Positions 7,239 to 14,804 are shown, numbered from the stretch's first letter. The stretch is DNA of 14,844 nt from an uncultured Eubacteriales bacterium (GCA_900551495.1 URWG01000030.1:1-14844), one strand, 5' to 3'. Program-made: numbers and translations. The notes: generated by a model from the letters alone, not told the origin.

Positions 7239-8939
7239 ATGTCTCTCTCCGCCGAAGCCCCGTGGCTCAACTTTTACGGCGATATGCCGCGCAGCATCGA
7301 CTATCCCCGCACCACGCTCTATGAGCAGATCGCGCTGACCGCACGGCAGTACCCGAACGACACGGCGTATGAATTTTTCGGACAGCGCACGAGCTATGCG
7401 CAGCTTCTTGCCCGCATCGACCGCGCCGCACTTGCCCTGCACAGTCTCGGCATCGGAAGCGGCGACCGCGTGACGATCTGTATGCCCAATACGCCGCAGG
7501 CGGTGGACTGCTTTTACGCTCTCAGCCGGCTCGGTGCCGTCTCCAATATGATCCATCCGCTGTCCGCACCGCAGGAGATCACCTTCTACCTCGACGTTTC
7601 GCACAGCAAGGCGATCCTGACGCTCGACCGCTTCTTCGGCAAGGTCTCCGCCGCCGCATCCGAGGCGAAGGAGCCGCCGCTGCTGCTGATCGCGCGCATT
7701 GAGGACGAGCTTTCCCTCCCGCTGCGGTGCGGCTTTGCGCTGACGCAGGCGAAAAAATACCCCAAGCTGCCGAAGGGCGGCTATCTTCTGTGGCGCGACG
7801 TGCTGCGCTCCGCCGTCGGCACCCTGCCGCCGTCGGACTCGGACTGTGAGAGCTGCGCCTCCATTCTCTACTCCGGCGGCACGACCGGCAAGACCAAGGG
7901 CATCCGCCTTTCATCCTATAACTTTAACGCGCTGGCGCTGCAAACCATTGCCGCCAGCGGTGTCAAGTCCCTCCACGGATTTTCGATGCTGTCCGTCATG
8001 CCGATCTTCCACGGCTTCGGGCTGGGCATCGGCATCCACACCGCCCTCGTCGGCGGCGCAAAGTGCATTTTGGTGCCGAATTTCAGCATCAAGGTCTACG
8101 CCGACCTGCTGCGGAAGAAAAAGCCGAACTTTATTCCCGGCGTTCCGACGCTGTTTGAGGCGCTGCTGCGGGCGGACGGGCTGGACAAGCTCGATATGTC
8201 CTTCCTTGTCGGTGTCTTCTCCGGCGGCGACAGTCTCTCACCGGAGCTGAAGCGCAGGGTGGATGCCTTTCTGCGGGCGCACCGTGCCAAGGTGCAGATT
8301 CGCGAGGGCTACGGCACGACCGAGTGCGTCACCGCAAGCTGCCTGACCCCGCCGGCCTACGCCCGCGAAGGCTCCATCGGCATTCCCTTCCCCGACACCT
8401 ATTATAAAATCGTCCGCGTCGGCACGACCGAGGAGGTCGCAGCGGAGGTCGAGGGCGAGATCTGCCTGTCCGGTCCGACAGTCATGCTCGGTTATTTGGA
8501 CAATGCGGAGGAAACGGCGCAGACCCTTCGCCGTCACGCCGACGGACGCCTTTGGCTGCACACCGGCGACCTCGGCAAGATGGATGCCGACGGCTTCGTC
8601 TACTTCCGCCAGCGCATCAAGCGGATGATCGTCACCTCCGGCTATAACGTCTATCCCGCGCAGGTCGAAAACATTCTCGACGGGCATGAAAAGGTGCAGC
8701 TTTCGTGCGTTATCGGCGTAAAGGACCCCTACAAAATGCAGCGCGTCAAGGCGTTTGTCGTGCTCAAGCCGAAGGTCGTTCCATCCGAGGCGCTGAAGCG
8801 GGAGCTGCTGGCGTACTGCAAGGAGCGGATCGTGCGCTATGCCGTCCCGTCGGAGATCGAGTTCCGCGAGGAGCTGCCGAAAACGCTCGTCGGCAAGGTC
8901 TCCTACCGTGAGTTAGAGGCACAGGAGGAGGCAAAATGA
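7239..8939 (+). CDS. Acyl-CoA synthetase, AMP-forming (ANL superfamily)
   Basis: This 566-residue enzyme of the acyl/aryl-CoA synthetase family would activate a carboxylic acid with ATP to an acyl-adenylate and then form the CoA thioester. The motifs are in order: ATP-binding loop YSGGTTGKTKG (211-221, a SGGTTG form like that of long-chain fatty acid ligases), EGYGTTE (356-362), HTGD (441-444), the hinge region near FRQRIKRM (456-463), GYNVYPAQVEN (468-478) and the C-terminal GKVSYRELE with catalytic Lys553. The acyl substrate cannot be told from sequence; a fatty acid is plausible. The start is fixed by GGAGGAGG at 7224-7231, 7 nt before the ATG. An upstream in-frame extension to 7092 lies inside the palindromic element and is not believed. 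The stop overlaps the next start (ATGA), so the two products are probably made together. Confidence 0.93.
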   Translation: MSLSAEAPWLNFYGDMPRSIDYPRTTLYEQIALTARQYPNDTAYEFFGQRTSYAQLLARIDRAALALHSLGIGSGDRVTICMPNTPQAVDCFYALSRLGAVSNMIHPLSAPQEITFYLDVSHSKAILTLDRFFGKVSAAASEAKEPPLLLIARIEDELSLPLRCGFALTQAKKYPKLPKGGYLLWRDVLRSAVGTLPPSDSDCESCASILYSGGTTGKTKGIRLSSYNFNALALQTIAASGVKSLHGFSMLSVMPIFHGFGLGIGIHTALVGGAKCILVPNFSIKVYADLLRKKKPNFIPGVPTLFEALLRADGLDKLDMSFLVGVFSGGDSLSPELKRRVDAFLRAHRAKVQIREGYGTTECVTASCLTPPAYAREGSIGIPFPDTYYKIVRVGTTEEVAAEVEGEICLSGPTVMLGYLDNAEETAQTLRRHADGRLWLHTGDLGKMDADGFVYFRQRIKRMIVTSGYNVYPAQVENILDGHEKVQLSCVIGVKDPYKMQRVKAFVVLKPKVVPSEALKRELLAYCKERIVRYAVPSEIEFREELPKTLVGKVSYRELEAQEEAK

Positions 8940-9643
8940 GGAAGGACCGTATCTGGGAGCTGGACGCGCTGCGCGGGTTGTGCATTCTCGGCATGATCGC
9001 CGTTCATTTCGTCTTTGATTTGATATTCTTCACCGACGCGGAGCCGAACCTCCCGACGTGGTTCACCTATATGCAGCAATACGGCGGTCTGCTCTTCATC
9101 CTGATCTCCGGTATCTGCGCGACGCTCGGCACACGGACGCTTCGGCGCGGTGTCATCGTTTTCGGCGCGGGCTTGGCGGTGTCATATGTGACCCTGTTTG
9201 CCGATTTCGTCGTCGGTGTCGGCGGCATCCGCATTTGGTTCGGCATTTTGCACCTCTTGGGGCTGTGCATGGTGCTCTATCCCCTGTTCCGACGCCTGCC
9301 GTGGTGGGCGCTTGCCGTGCTCGGGGCAGCCTTTGTTGCGCTCGGCATTTGGATGGAGACGGTGCGGGTATCCGTCAACTTCCTGTTCCCGCTCGGGCTT
9401 TGCGGAGAACGGTTCTTTACGGGCAGCGACTTTTTCCCCGTGTTTCCGGGGCTGGGCTGGTTCCTGCTCGGCGCGGCGCTCGGCAAGACCGTCTACCGCA
9501 GCGGAAAAACGCTCCTGCCGAAGGTCCCCTCGGATCGCGCGGTTCTCCGCTTTCTTCGCTTCTGCGGCAGAAATTCCCTGTGGTTTTACCTGCTGCACCA
9601 GCCGATTTTGCTGGGGCTTACCCTGCTGATCGCCGCGCTGTAG
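8936..9643 (+). CDS. DUF1624 / HGSNAT-like integral membrane acyltransferase
   Basis: This 235-residue, highly hydrophobic protein has about seven predicted membrane segments. It opens with ELDALRGLCILGMIAVH (residues 8-24), the signature of the heparan-alpha-glucosaminide N-acetyltransferase catalytic domain (DUF1624), with His24 in the first membrane segment. Further landmarks are FILISG (54-59), the Arg-Arg-Gly loop (70-72), FGILHLLGL with His106 (102-110), FFPVFPGLGWFLLGA (166-180) and a C-terminal SLWFYLLHQPI with His221. In this superfamily acyl groups are moved across or at the membrane; the substrate here is unknown. Translation is coupled to the acyl-CoA synthetase by the ATGA overlap at 8936-8939. 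This suggests, as inference only, that the synthetase makes the acyl donor used by this protein to modify a lipid, glycan or envelope molecule. No strong terminator follows. Confidence 0.85.
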   Translation: MRKDRIWELDALRGLCILGMIAVHFVFDLIFFTDAEPNLPTWFTYMQQYGGLLFILISGICATLGTRTLRRGVIVFGAGLAVSYVTLFADFVVGVGGIRIWFGILHLLGLCMVLYPLFRRLPWWALAVLGAAFVALGIWMETVRVSVNFLFPLGLCGERFFTGSDFFPVFPGLGWFLLGAALGKTVYRSGKTLLPKVPSDRAVLRFLRFCGRNSLWFYLLHQPILLGLTLLIAAL

Positions 9644-9707
9644 GGCGGATTGTAAAAAACGCCCATTCCTTATACACAAATTATTCATATTTTGTATAAT
9701 TTTCCGA

Positions 9708-9736
9708 TTGACTTTTATGCGCTAAAGCGATATAGT
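9708..9736 (+). promoter_or_regulatory. Consensus housekeeping promoter for the small ORF and liv operon
   Basis: TTGACT (9708-9713), a 17-nt spacer and TATAGT (9731-9736) form a near-consensus promoter in a locally AT-rich stretch. Transcription should start near 9743, about 38 nt before the small ORF at 9781. No convincing separate promoter is seen between the downstream terminator and livK, so this is probably the promoter of the liv genes too. Confidence 0.75.
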
Positions 9737-9780
9737 ATGGAAAAGCAATTCGTAGATAAAGTGTAAGGGAGGTCGCGGCA

Positions 9781-9987
9781 ATGTCTTTTCGTTTCTTCAA
9801 CAACAAAAATACAGCCTCCAAATCCGCGTTCTCCATGAACGCTTGTTTTGCTGCGTGCTTTATTCTGCTTCTGATGGGTACCATTCGCTTGGTATCCATC
9901 ATTTTTTCTGTTTGCGTCCTGCTGCTTCTGGCTCTGGGCGTCATTCTTGTACGCGGCGCACCGTCGAAAGCGCACGAAGCTCGGTAG
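9781..9987 (+). CDS. 68-residue Leu/Ile/Val-rich hydrophobic ORF; small membrane protein or regulatory leader peptide
   Basis: A clear ribosome site (GGGAGG, 9768-9773 region, about 7 nt before the ATG) and a near-consensus promoter upstream support real translation. I do not recognise the protein. It has a polar N-terminus (about 1-16), two adjoining hydrophobic stretches (about 19-41 and 42-58) separated by a lone Arg at 36, and a polar tail. Of residues 28-57, 20 are Leu, Ile or Val, ending in VLLLLALGVILV. The stop (9985-9987) lies 14 nt before the strong terminator that precedes livK. This placement, directly ahead of branched-chain amino acid transporter genes, fits an attenuation leader. 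At 68 residues it is long for a leader, and such composition is also normal for a two-helix membrane protein, so both readings stay open. Confidence 0.65.
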   Translation: MSFRFFNNKNTASKSAFSMNACFAACFILLLMGTIRLVSIIFSVCVLLLLALGVILVRGAPSKAHEAR

Positions 9988-10021
9988 TTTTGTTATCAAA
10001 GCCGACCTCGTCCTTTCGACG
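9962..10021 (+). promoter_or_regulatory. Candidate antiterminator competing with the livK-proximal terminator
   Basis: CGTCGAAAG (9962-9970) is perfectly complementary over 9 nt to CTTTCGACG (10013-10021), which forms the terminator loop and the start of its right arm. Nested inside, AGCTCGGT (9978-9985) can pair with GCCGACCT (10001-10008), the terminator left arm, at 7 of 8 positions including one G-U. The two helices can coexist and exclude the terminator. The upstream arms lie in the last codons and stop of the 68-codon ORF. A ribosome at that stop would cover them, while one stalled on the Leu/Ile/Val run would leave them mostly free. Drawn by hand, with no folding energy computed. Confidence 0.4.
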
Positions 10022-10034
10022 AAGGTCGGTTTTT
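10002..10034 (+). terminator. Intrinsic terminator / possible attenuator ahead of livK
   Basis: CCGACCTCGTC (10002-10012) pairs with GACGAAGGTCGG (10018-10029) through 11 base pairs with one bulged A. The 5-nt loop is CTTTC, and a run of five T follows (10030-10034). It stands 14 nt after the stop of the 68-codon ORF and ends 31 nt before the livK start, so transcription reaching livK from the promoter at 9708 must read through it. Confidence 0.8.
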
Positions 10035-10065
10035 GTATATTCTTTTTGTAAAGGAGAAATTGAAA

Positions 10066-11208
10066 ATGAAAAAGTTATTTGCAATGGTACTCGCTGTGGT
10101 AATGGTCGTAGGGCTGTTCGCGGGCTGCGGCAAGCAGAGCGGCTTTGACGGCAAGACGGTCAAGCTGGGCTTCAGCGGTCCGCTGACGGGCGACGCCGCC
10201 ATGTACGGCAACGCTGCCAAGAACGCCATTGAGCTTGCCATCAAGGAAGTCAACGCACTTGGCGGCATTCAGTTCGAGCTGAATGCCAAGGACGATGTGA
10301 ACGACGCGGAAAAGGCGGTCAGCGCCTATAACGACCTCGTGGACTGGGGTATGCAGATCATGGTCGGCACCGTGACCACCACCCCCTGCATTGCCGTTGC
10401 CGCCGAAGCAAACAAGGACCGCGTATTCTGCCTGACCCCCTCGGCATCCTCAACCGAGGTCACCGCGGGCAAGGACAATATGTTCCAGATCTGCTTCACC
10501 GACCCCAATCAGGGCAGCGCCTCGGCGCAGTACATCCACGAGCATATGCCCGACGCCAAGGTCGCCGTGATCTACGATAACTCCAGCGCCTACTCCAACG
10601 GCATCTATCAGACCTTCGTCAACGAGGCCAAGCAGCTCGGTCTGAACGTCGTTTCCGAGATGAGCTGCAACGCCGACACCATTGACTACACCGTGCAGCT
10701 TGACGACGCGCAGAACAAAGGCGCCGATCTTGTGTTCCTGCCCATCTACTGCACGCCTGCCTCCGCAATCCTGAATCAGGCGAACACCGACGGCTACAAG
10801 CCCGTTTTCTTCGGCGTGGACGGCATGGACGGCATTCTGTCGATCGACGGCTTTGACACGAAGCTCGCCGAGGGTGTGATGCTGCTGACTCCGTTTGCGG
10901 CGGACGCACCCGATCAGAAAACGCAAGACTTCGTCGCCGCTTACAAGGCAGCCTACGGCGAAACCCCAAACCAGTTCGCCGCCGACGCTTACGACTGCGT
11001 TTACGCGCTGTATCAGGCGATCAACAACGCACAGCTTTCGGAGGGTGCCTCGGTTTCCGAGATCTGCGATGCCATGATCGCACAGTTCACCACCATGACC
11101 TTCTCCGGTCTGACCGGCGCGGACATGACATGGAACGCCGAGGGTCAGGTCAGCAAGGCACCTGCCGCAGTGGTCATTGAAAACGGTGTCTACGTTGACG
11201 CCGGCTGA
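10066..11208 (+). CDS. livK: Branched-chain amino acid ABC transporter, substrate-binding lipoprotein
   Basis: LivK-type type I periplasmic-binding protein that captures leucine, isoleucine or valine outside the cell and delivers them to LivHM. The 380-residue product has a lipoprotein signal peptide with lipobox LFAGC (Cys21), fitting a membrane-anchored binding protein of a Gram-positive cell. The mature part opens with VKLGFSGPLTGDAAMYGN (about 30-47), the usual start of this family, followed by NAIELAIKEVNALGG. The later segments VFFGVDGMDG and VMLLTPFAAD are also family-like. The start is set by AAAGGAG 8 nt before the ATG at 10066; an in-frame extension to 10033 starts inside the terminator tail. 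Exact ligand preference cannot be read from sequence; liv-type systems sometimes carry other amino acids. First gene of livKHMGF. Confidence 0.93.
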   Translation: MKKLFAMVLAVVMVVGLFAGCGKQSGFDGKTVKLGFSGPLTGDAAMYGNAAKNAIELAIKEVNALGGIQFELNAKDDVNDAEKAVSAYNDLVDWGMQIMVGTVTTTPCIAVAAEANKDRVFCLTPSASSTEVTAGKDNMFQICFTDPNQGSASAQYIHEHMPDAKVAVIYDNSSAYSNGIYQTFVNEAKQLGLNVVSEMSCNADTIDYTVQLDDAQNKGADLVFLPIYCTPASAILNQANTDGYKPVFFGVDGMDGILSIDGFDTKLAEGVMLLTPFAADAPDQKTQDFVAAYKAAYGETPNQFAADAYDCVYALYQAINNAQLSEGASVSEICDAMIAQFTTMTFSGLTGADMTWNAEGQVSKAPAAVVIENGVYVDAG

Positions 11209-11225
11209 CAAGCTCTGATTTTTTC

Positions 11226-11258
11226 GCCCTGCCGCCGTCGATTTCTTCGGCGGCGGGC
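11226..11258 (+). other. Intercistronic stem-loop between livK and livH
   Basis: GCCC-T-GCCGCCG (11226-11237) pairs with CGGCGGCGGGC (11248-11258), giving 11 G-C base pairs with one bulged T and a 10-nt loop. Only a short T stretch follows (11260-11263), so it is a leaky terminator or an mRNA-stabilising hairpin rather than a full stop. Such a structure would raise the ratio of binding protein to permease, as is common in transporter operons. The rest of the 92-bp gap holds only the livH ribosome site. Confidence 0.6.
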
Positions 11259-11300
11259 ATTTTCCCCGCGAATACAGAAAAACGGGAGGCGGTACAAGCT

Positions 11301-12182
11301 ATGTACTTTCTGTCAAAACTGATCGACGGCGTGAGTCTCGGCAGTATCTATGCCATTATCGCGCTGGGCTACACGATGGTCTACGGCATCGCGAAGATGC
11401 TGAACTTTGCCCACGGCGACGTTATTATGATCGGCGGCTACGTTTGCTTCGTCGCCATGAACAACGCAGGGCTTTCCCCCGTCGTCGCGCTGGCGATGGC
11501 AATGGTGGTCTGCACCTTCCTCGGTATCGTGATCGAACGGCTGGCGTATAAGCCGCTGCGGTCCGCCTCGTCGCTTGCCGTGCTCATCACCGCCATCGGC
11601 GTGAGCTATTTCCTTCAAAGTATCGCGCAGATCATTTGGTCGTCGAGCAAGAAGTCATTTTCCGTCGATTTCAGCTTTGCAAACATCACGCTGTTCGACG
11701 GCAGGCTGACGGTTGACGGCGTTGCGGTCTGCACCATTGCCGCCTGTGTCGTCATTATGGTGCTGCTGTCGCTGTTCATCGGTAAGACCCGCACGGGTAA
11801 AGCCATGCGTGCCGTCGCTGAGGACAAGAGCGCGGCGGAATTAATGGGAATCAGCGTCAACCGCACCATCTCCGTCACCTTTGCCATCGGCTCGGCACTG
11901 GCGGCGATTGCGGGACTTCTGTTCTGCGCCAAGACCTCCACGCTCTCTCCCACCACCGGCTCGCTGCCCGGCATCAAGGCATTCACGGCGGCGGTATTCG
12001 GCGGCATCGGCTCGATCCCCGGTGCGCTCGTCGGCGGTGTGCTGCTCGGCGTGATTGAAATCTTCAGCGCCGAATATATCAGTGACCAGCTCCAAAGCGC
12101 CGTCGTTTTTGCCGTATTGATCGTTATTCTGCTGGTCAAGCCCAACGGTCTGCTTGGCAAAAAGGTCACAGAGAAAGTCTGA
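11301..12182 (+). CDS. livH: Branched-chain amino acid ABC transporter, permease LivH
   Basis: This 293-residue integral membrane protein belongs to the LivH half of the branched-chain amino acid permease, which forms the transmembrane channel with LivM. It opens with DGVSLGSIYAIIALGYTMVYGI and the family signature LNFAHGDVIMIGGY (NFAHG at 35-39). A cytoplasmic loop contains GKTRTGKAMRAVAEDKSAAELMGI, the EAA-like site where the ATPases dock, and the C-terminal part carries FGGIGSIPGALVGG. About eight membrane segments are expected from the hydrophobicity. GGGAGG lies 11 nt before the ATG, a rather long spacing. The TGA stop runs into the livM ribosome site (TGAGGTGG), so the two permease halves are translationally linked. 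No damage or odd residues seen. Confidence 0.95.
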   Translation: MYFLSKLIDGVSLGSIYAIIALGYTMVYGIAKMLNFAHGDVIMIGGYVCFVAMNNAGLSPVVALAMAMVVCTFLGIVIERLAYKPLRSASSLAVLITAIGVSYFLQSIAQIIWSSSKKSFSVDFSFANITLFDGRLTVDGVAVCTIAACVVIMVLLSLFIGKTRTGKAMRAVAEDKSAAELMGISVNRTISVTFAIGSALAAIAGLLFCAKTSTLSPTTGSLPGIKAFTAAVFGGIGSIPGALVGGVLLGVIEIFSAEYISDQLQSAVVFAVLIVILLVKPNGLLGKKVTEKV

Positions 12183-12192
12183 GGTGGTCGGA

Positions 12193-13251
12193 ATGAAGAA
12201 AATTCAGGCGAAAACGACGCGCAAAAACGCCGTGACCCTGATCGGTGTCTGCGCGGTCTATATCGTCCTGCTCGTTTTGGACGGCGGCGGCTTCCTGTCG
12301 CGCTCCCTCAGCGGTCAGCTCGTCCCCATCAGCGCATACATCATCATGGCGCTGTCGCTGAATCTGACGGTCGGCATCCTCGGCGAGCTGAGCCTCGGTC
12401 ACGCGGGCTTTATGAGCATCGGCGCTTTTTCGGGCGTCGTCGCCGCAGCCGTGCTCGGACCGTATATTGCAAGCCCCGTCCTGTTAATGCTCGTCTGCGT
12501 CGCGATCGGCGGCATTTTGGCGGGTATCATGGGCTTTTTGATCGGTATTCCCGTTCTGCGTCTGCGCGGTGACTATCTTGCCATCGTGACGCTTGCCTTC
12601 GGCGAGATCATCCGCACGATCTTCAACTGTCTGTATGTCGAGCTGGTAGACGGCGTACCGCATTTTTCCATGTTCGGCGACGGCGTTGACACCATCAACG
12701 GCAACTTTATTATCGCGGGCGCACAGGGCGCAAGTATTTCAAACCGCCTTTCCACGCTGGGCTTCGGCTTCGCGCTGGTGCTGTTCACGCTGGTTATTAT
12801 CATGAACCTCGTCCACAGCAAGGAGGGTCGCGCAATCAAAGCCATCCGCGACAACCCGATCGCCGCCGAATCCGTCGGCTTGAATCTGACCGTCTACAAG
12901 ATGAAGGCATTCGTCATTTCCGCATTTTTGGCGGGTATCGCGGGTGTGCTGTTCGCGCTGAACTACACCAAGATTGAGGCAAAGCAGTTCGACTTCAACA
13001 AATCCATCAGCGTTCTGGTCATGGTCGTACTCGGCGGCATGGGCAATCTGCGCGGCTGCATTATCGCGGCGGTGGCGCTCAAGCTGCTGGAGCTGTTCCT
13101 GCTGGACTTCGGCGACCTGTGGATGCTGATTTACGCGCTGGTGCTGATCCTCGTGATGATTCTCAACGCCAACGCGCGGTTTAAGGAATTCAAGCACACG
13201 CTCGGCAGCCGCGTTAAAGCCCTGCTGCGCCGAAAGGAGGTCGTGAAATGA
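12193..13251 (+). CDS. livM: Branched-chain amino acid ABC transporter, permease LivM
   Basis: This 352-residue second permease subunit pairs with LivH in the membrane. It shows the family signature LSLGHAGFMSIGAF (66-79), then RLRGDYLAIVTLAFGEIIR (123-141), which is strongly conserved in LivM. A cytoplasmic loop with SKEGRAIKAIRDNPIAAESVGL is the EAA-like ATPase contact, and VLGGMGNLRGCIIAA lies near the C-terminus. The ATG at 12193 has AGGTGG about 6 nt upstream, 10 nt after the livH stop; an in-frame extension back to 12154 overlaps livH and is not needed. The stop overlaps the livG start as ATGA (13248-13251). A basic N-terminal stretch precedes the first membrane segment, as expected for an inside N-terminus. 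Confidence 0.95.
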   Translation: MKKIQAKTTRKNAVTLIGVCAVYIVLLVLDGGGFLSRSLSGQLVPISAYIIMALSLNLTVGILGELSLGHAGFMSIGAFSGVVAAAVLGPYIASPVLLMLVCVAIGGILAGIMGFLIGIPVLRLRGDYLAIVTLAFGEIIRTIFNCLYVELVDGVPHFSMFGDGVDTINGNFIIAGAQGASISNRLSTLGFGFALVLFTLVIIMNLVHSKEGRAIKAIRDNPIAAESVGLNLTVYKMKAFVISAFLAGIAGVLFALNYTKIEAKQFDFNKSISVLVMVVLGGMGNLRGCIIAAVALKLLELFLLDFGDLWMLIYALVLILVMILNANARFKEFKHTLGSRVKALLRRKEVVK

Positions 13252-14105
13252 AGCTGAATCAGCCGAAAATGGTTCCCATGCCGACCGATGTCATCATTCC
13301 CGAGCGCGACCTCGGCAAGCTCCCCGTGCTCGACATCCGCAATCTCGGTATCGACTTCGGCGGTCTGACGGCGGTGGACAGCTTCACGCTGACCATCGGC
13401 GCAACGGAGATCGCCGGTCTGATCGGTCCGAACGGCGCGGGAAAAACCACGATCTTTAATCTCCTGACCAACGTTTATCAGCCCACGCGCGGTTCGATCC
13501 TCCTGCGCGGCATTGACACCAAGGGGATGTCCACCGCACAGGTCAACCGTCTCGGCATTGCGCGTACCTTCCAAAACATCCGCCTGTTCGGCGGCATGAG
13601 CGTGATCGACAACGTGAAGGTCGGTCTGCACAATCACACGAAATGCTCCTTCTTCTCCTCCGTGCTCCACACTCCGCGCTACTACCGCGCGGAGAAGCAG
13701 GCAAAGGCACGCTGCCTTGAGCTGCTGGACTTTATGGGCATGGCGGACATGGCACACTATCAGGCAGGCTCCCTCCCCTACGGCGCACAGCGTCGGCTGG
13801 AGATCGTGCGGGCGCTTGCTACCGAGCCGTCCATCCTCCTGCTTGATGAGCCTGCCGCGGGCATGAATCCCTCGGAGACGGCGGAGCTGATGGAGCACAT
13901 TGAGCGCATCCGCGACGAATTCCAAATTGCCGTTATGCTCATCGAGCATGACATGAATCTCGTCATGGGCGTCTGCGAGGGTATCGCCGTCGTCAACTAC
14001 GGCAAGATTATTGCCAAGGGCACCCCCAAGCAGATCTGCAACAACCCCACCGTCATTGAAGCCTATCTCGGCAAGAAGGGAGCGCAGGGTCATGCTGAAG
14101 GTTGA
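13248..14105 (+). CDS. livG: Branched-chain amino acid ABC transporter, ATP-binding protein LivG
   Basis: One of the two nucleotide-binding subunits that power the LivHM permease by ATP hydrolysis at the cytoplasmic face. Of 285 residues, about the first 24 are a family-atypical leader before LPVLDIRNLGIDFGG. Motifs are Walker A GPNGAGKTT (60-68), Q-loop RTFQNIRLF with Gln109, signature SLPYGAQRRLEI (175-186), Walker B ILLLDEPAAGMNP (196-208) with Glu201, and the switch His234 in IEHDM. The LPYG signature in place of LSGGQ is normal for LivG. Translation is coupled to livM by the ATGA overlap, and the 3' end overlaps livF by 14 nt. Tight packing suggests stoichiometric synthesis. Confidence 0.95.
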   Translation: MKLNQPKMVPMPTDVIIPERDLGKLPVLDIRNLGIDFGGLTAVDSFTLTIGATEIAGLIGPNGAGKTTIFNLLTNVYQPTRGSILLRGIDTKGMSTAQVNRLGIARTFQNIRLFGGMSVIDNVKVGLHNHTKCSFFSSVLHTPRYYRAEKQAKARCLELLDFMGMADMAHYQAGSLPYGAQRRLEIVRALATEPSILLLDEPAAGMNPSETAELMEHIERIRDEFQIAVMLIEHDMNLVMGVCEGIAVVNYGKIIAKGTPKQICNNPTVIEAYLGKKGAQGHAEG

Positions 14106-14790
14106 GAATATCCATGTCTATTACGGCGCGATCCACGCCATCAAGGGTGTCTCCTTTGAGGTCAACGAGGGCGAAACCGTTGCGCTCATCGGCGCAAACG
14201 GTGCCGGCAAGTCCACCACACTGAAAACCGTCTCGGGGCTGATGCACCCGCGCTCCGGCTCGATTGAATTCCTCGGCAGGGACATCACCCATACCGAAGC
14301 GTACAAGTTAGTATCGCAGGGGCTTGCCCACGTTCCCGAGGGGCGGCGCATCTTCCTGCAAATGACGGTACAGGAAAACCTTGAAATGGGTGCCTTTACC
14401 CGCAAGGGCGGCATTAACGAGCCGCTGGAAAATGTTTTTCAACACTTTCCGCGCCTTAAGGAGCGCCGCAAGCAGGTCGCGGGTACGCTATCCGGCGGCG
14501 AGCAGCAGATGCTTGCCATGGGGCGGGCAATGATGCTCTCCCCGAAGCTTTTGATGCTGGATGAGCCGTCGATGGGCTTGGCGCCGATCCTCGTGGAGCA
14601 GATCTTTGACATCATCCGCGAGCTGAAAAACGCCGGAACGACCATCCTTTTGGTCGAGCAAAACGCGGGCATGGCGTTGGATATTGCCGACCGTGCCTAT
14701 GTGCTTGAGACCGGCCGTATTACTCTCTCCGGTACGGGCGCTGAGCTTGCCCGCAGCGAGGAAGTAAAGAAAGCGTACCTCGGCGGCTGA
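14092..14790 (+). CDS. livF: Branched-chain amino acid ABC transporter, ATP-binding protein LivF
   Basis: The partner ATPase of LivG. The 232-residue protein has the compact LivF length and starts LKVENIHVYYGAIHAIKGVSF. Motifs are Walker A GANGAGKST (34-42), HVPEGRRIF (80-88) typical of LivF, signature LSGGEQQML (133-141), Walker B LLMLDEPSMGLAP (153-165) with Glu158, and LVEQNA (187-192), where Gln replaces the switch His as usual in LivF. The ATG at 14092 lies inside the last codons of livG (14-nt overlap) with AAGGGAG-type sequence upstream; an in-frame extension to 14011 lies fully inside livG and is rejected. It completes livKHMGF. Confidence 0.95.
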   Translation: MLKVENIHVYYGAIHAIKGVSFEVNEGETVALIGANGAGKSTTLKTVSGLMHPRSGSIEFLGRDITHTEAYKLVSQGLAHVPEGRRIFLQMTVQENLEMGAFTRKGGINEPLENVFQHFPRLKERRKQVAGTLSGGEQQMLAMGRAMMLSPKLLMLDEPSMGLAPILVEQIFDIIRELKNAGTTILLVEQNAGMALDIADRAYVLETGRITLSGTGAELARSEEVKKAYLGG

Positions 14791-14804
14791 TACTAGAATC
14801 TGTT

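Noticed and set aside
9643..9664. GGGCG/CGCCC hairpin after the DUF1624 gene as a terminator
   Set aside because: Only five base pairs with a 12-nt loop and no T-run follow; too weak to call.
9672..9700. TATAAT at 9695-9700 as a second promoter before the small ORF
   Set aside because: No -35 box at suitable spacing and no TGn extension; the TTGACT/TATAGT pair just downstream is far better.
10013..10041. TATATT at 10036-10041 as a separate livK promoter
   Set aside because: The -35 match is only half of consensus, it lies inside the terminator hairpin, and transcription would start almost on the ribosome site.
13131..14093. Minus-strand open frame of 320 codons opposite livM/livG, and a similar one of 253 codons at 10450-11211 opposite livK
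   Set aside because: Both lie opposite intact ABC transporter genes and have compositions typical of antisense translation.
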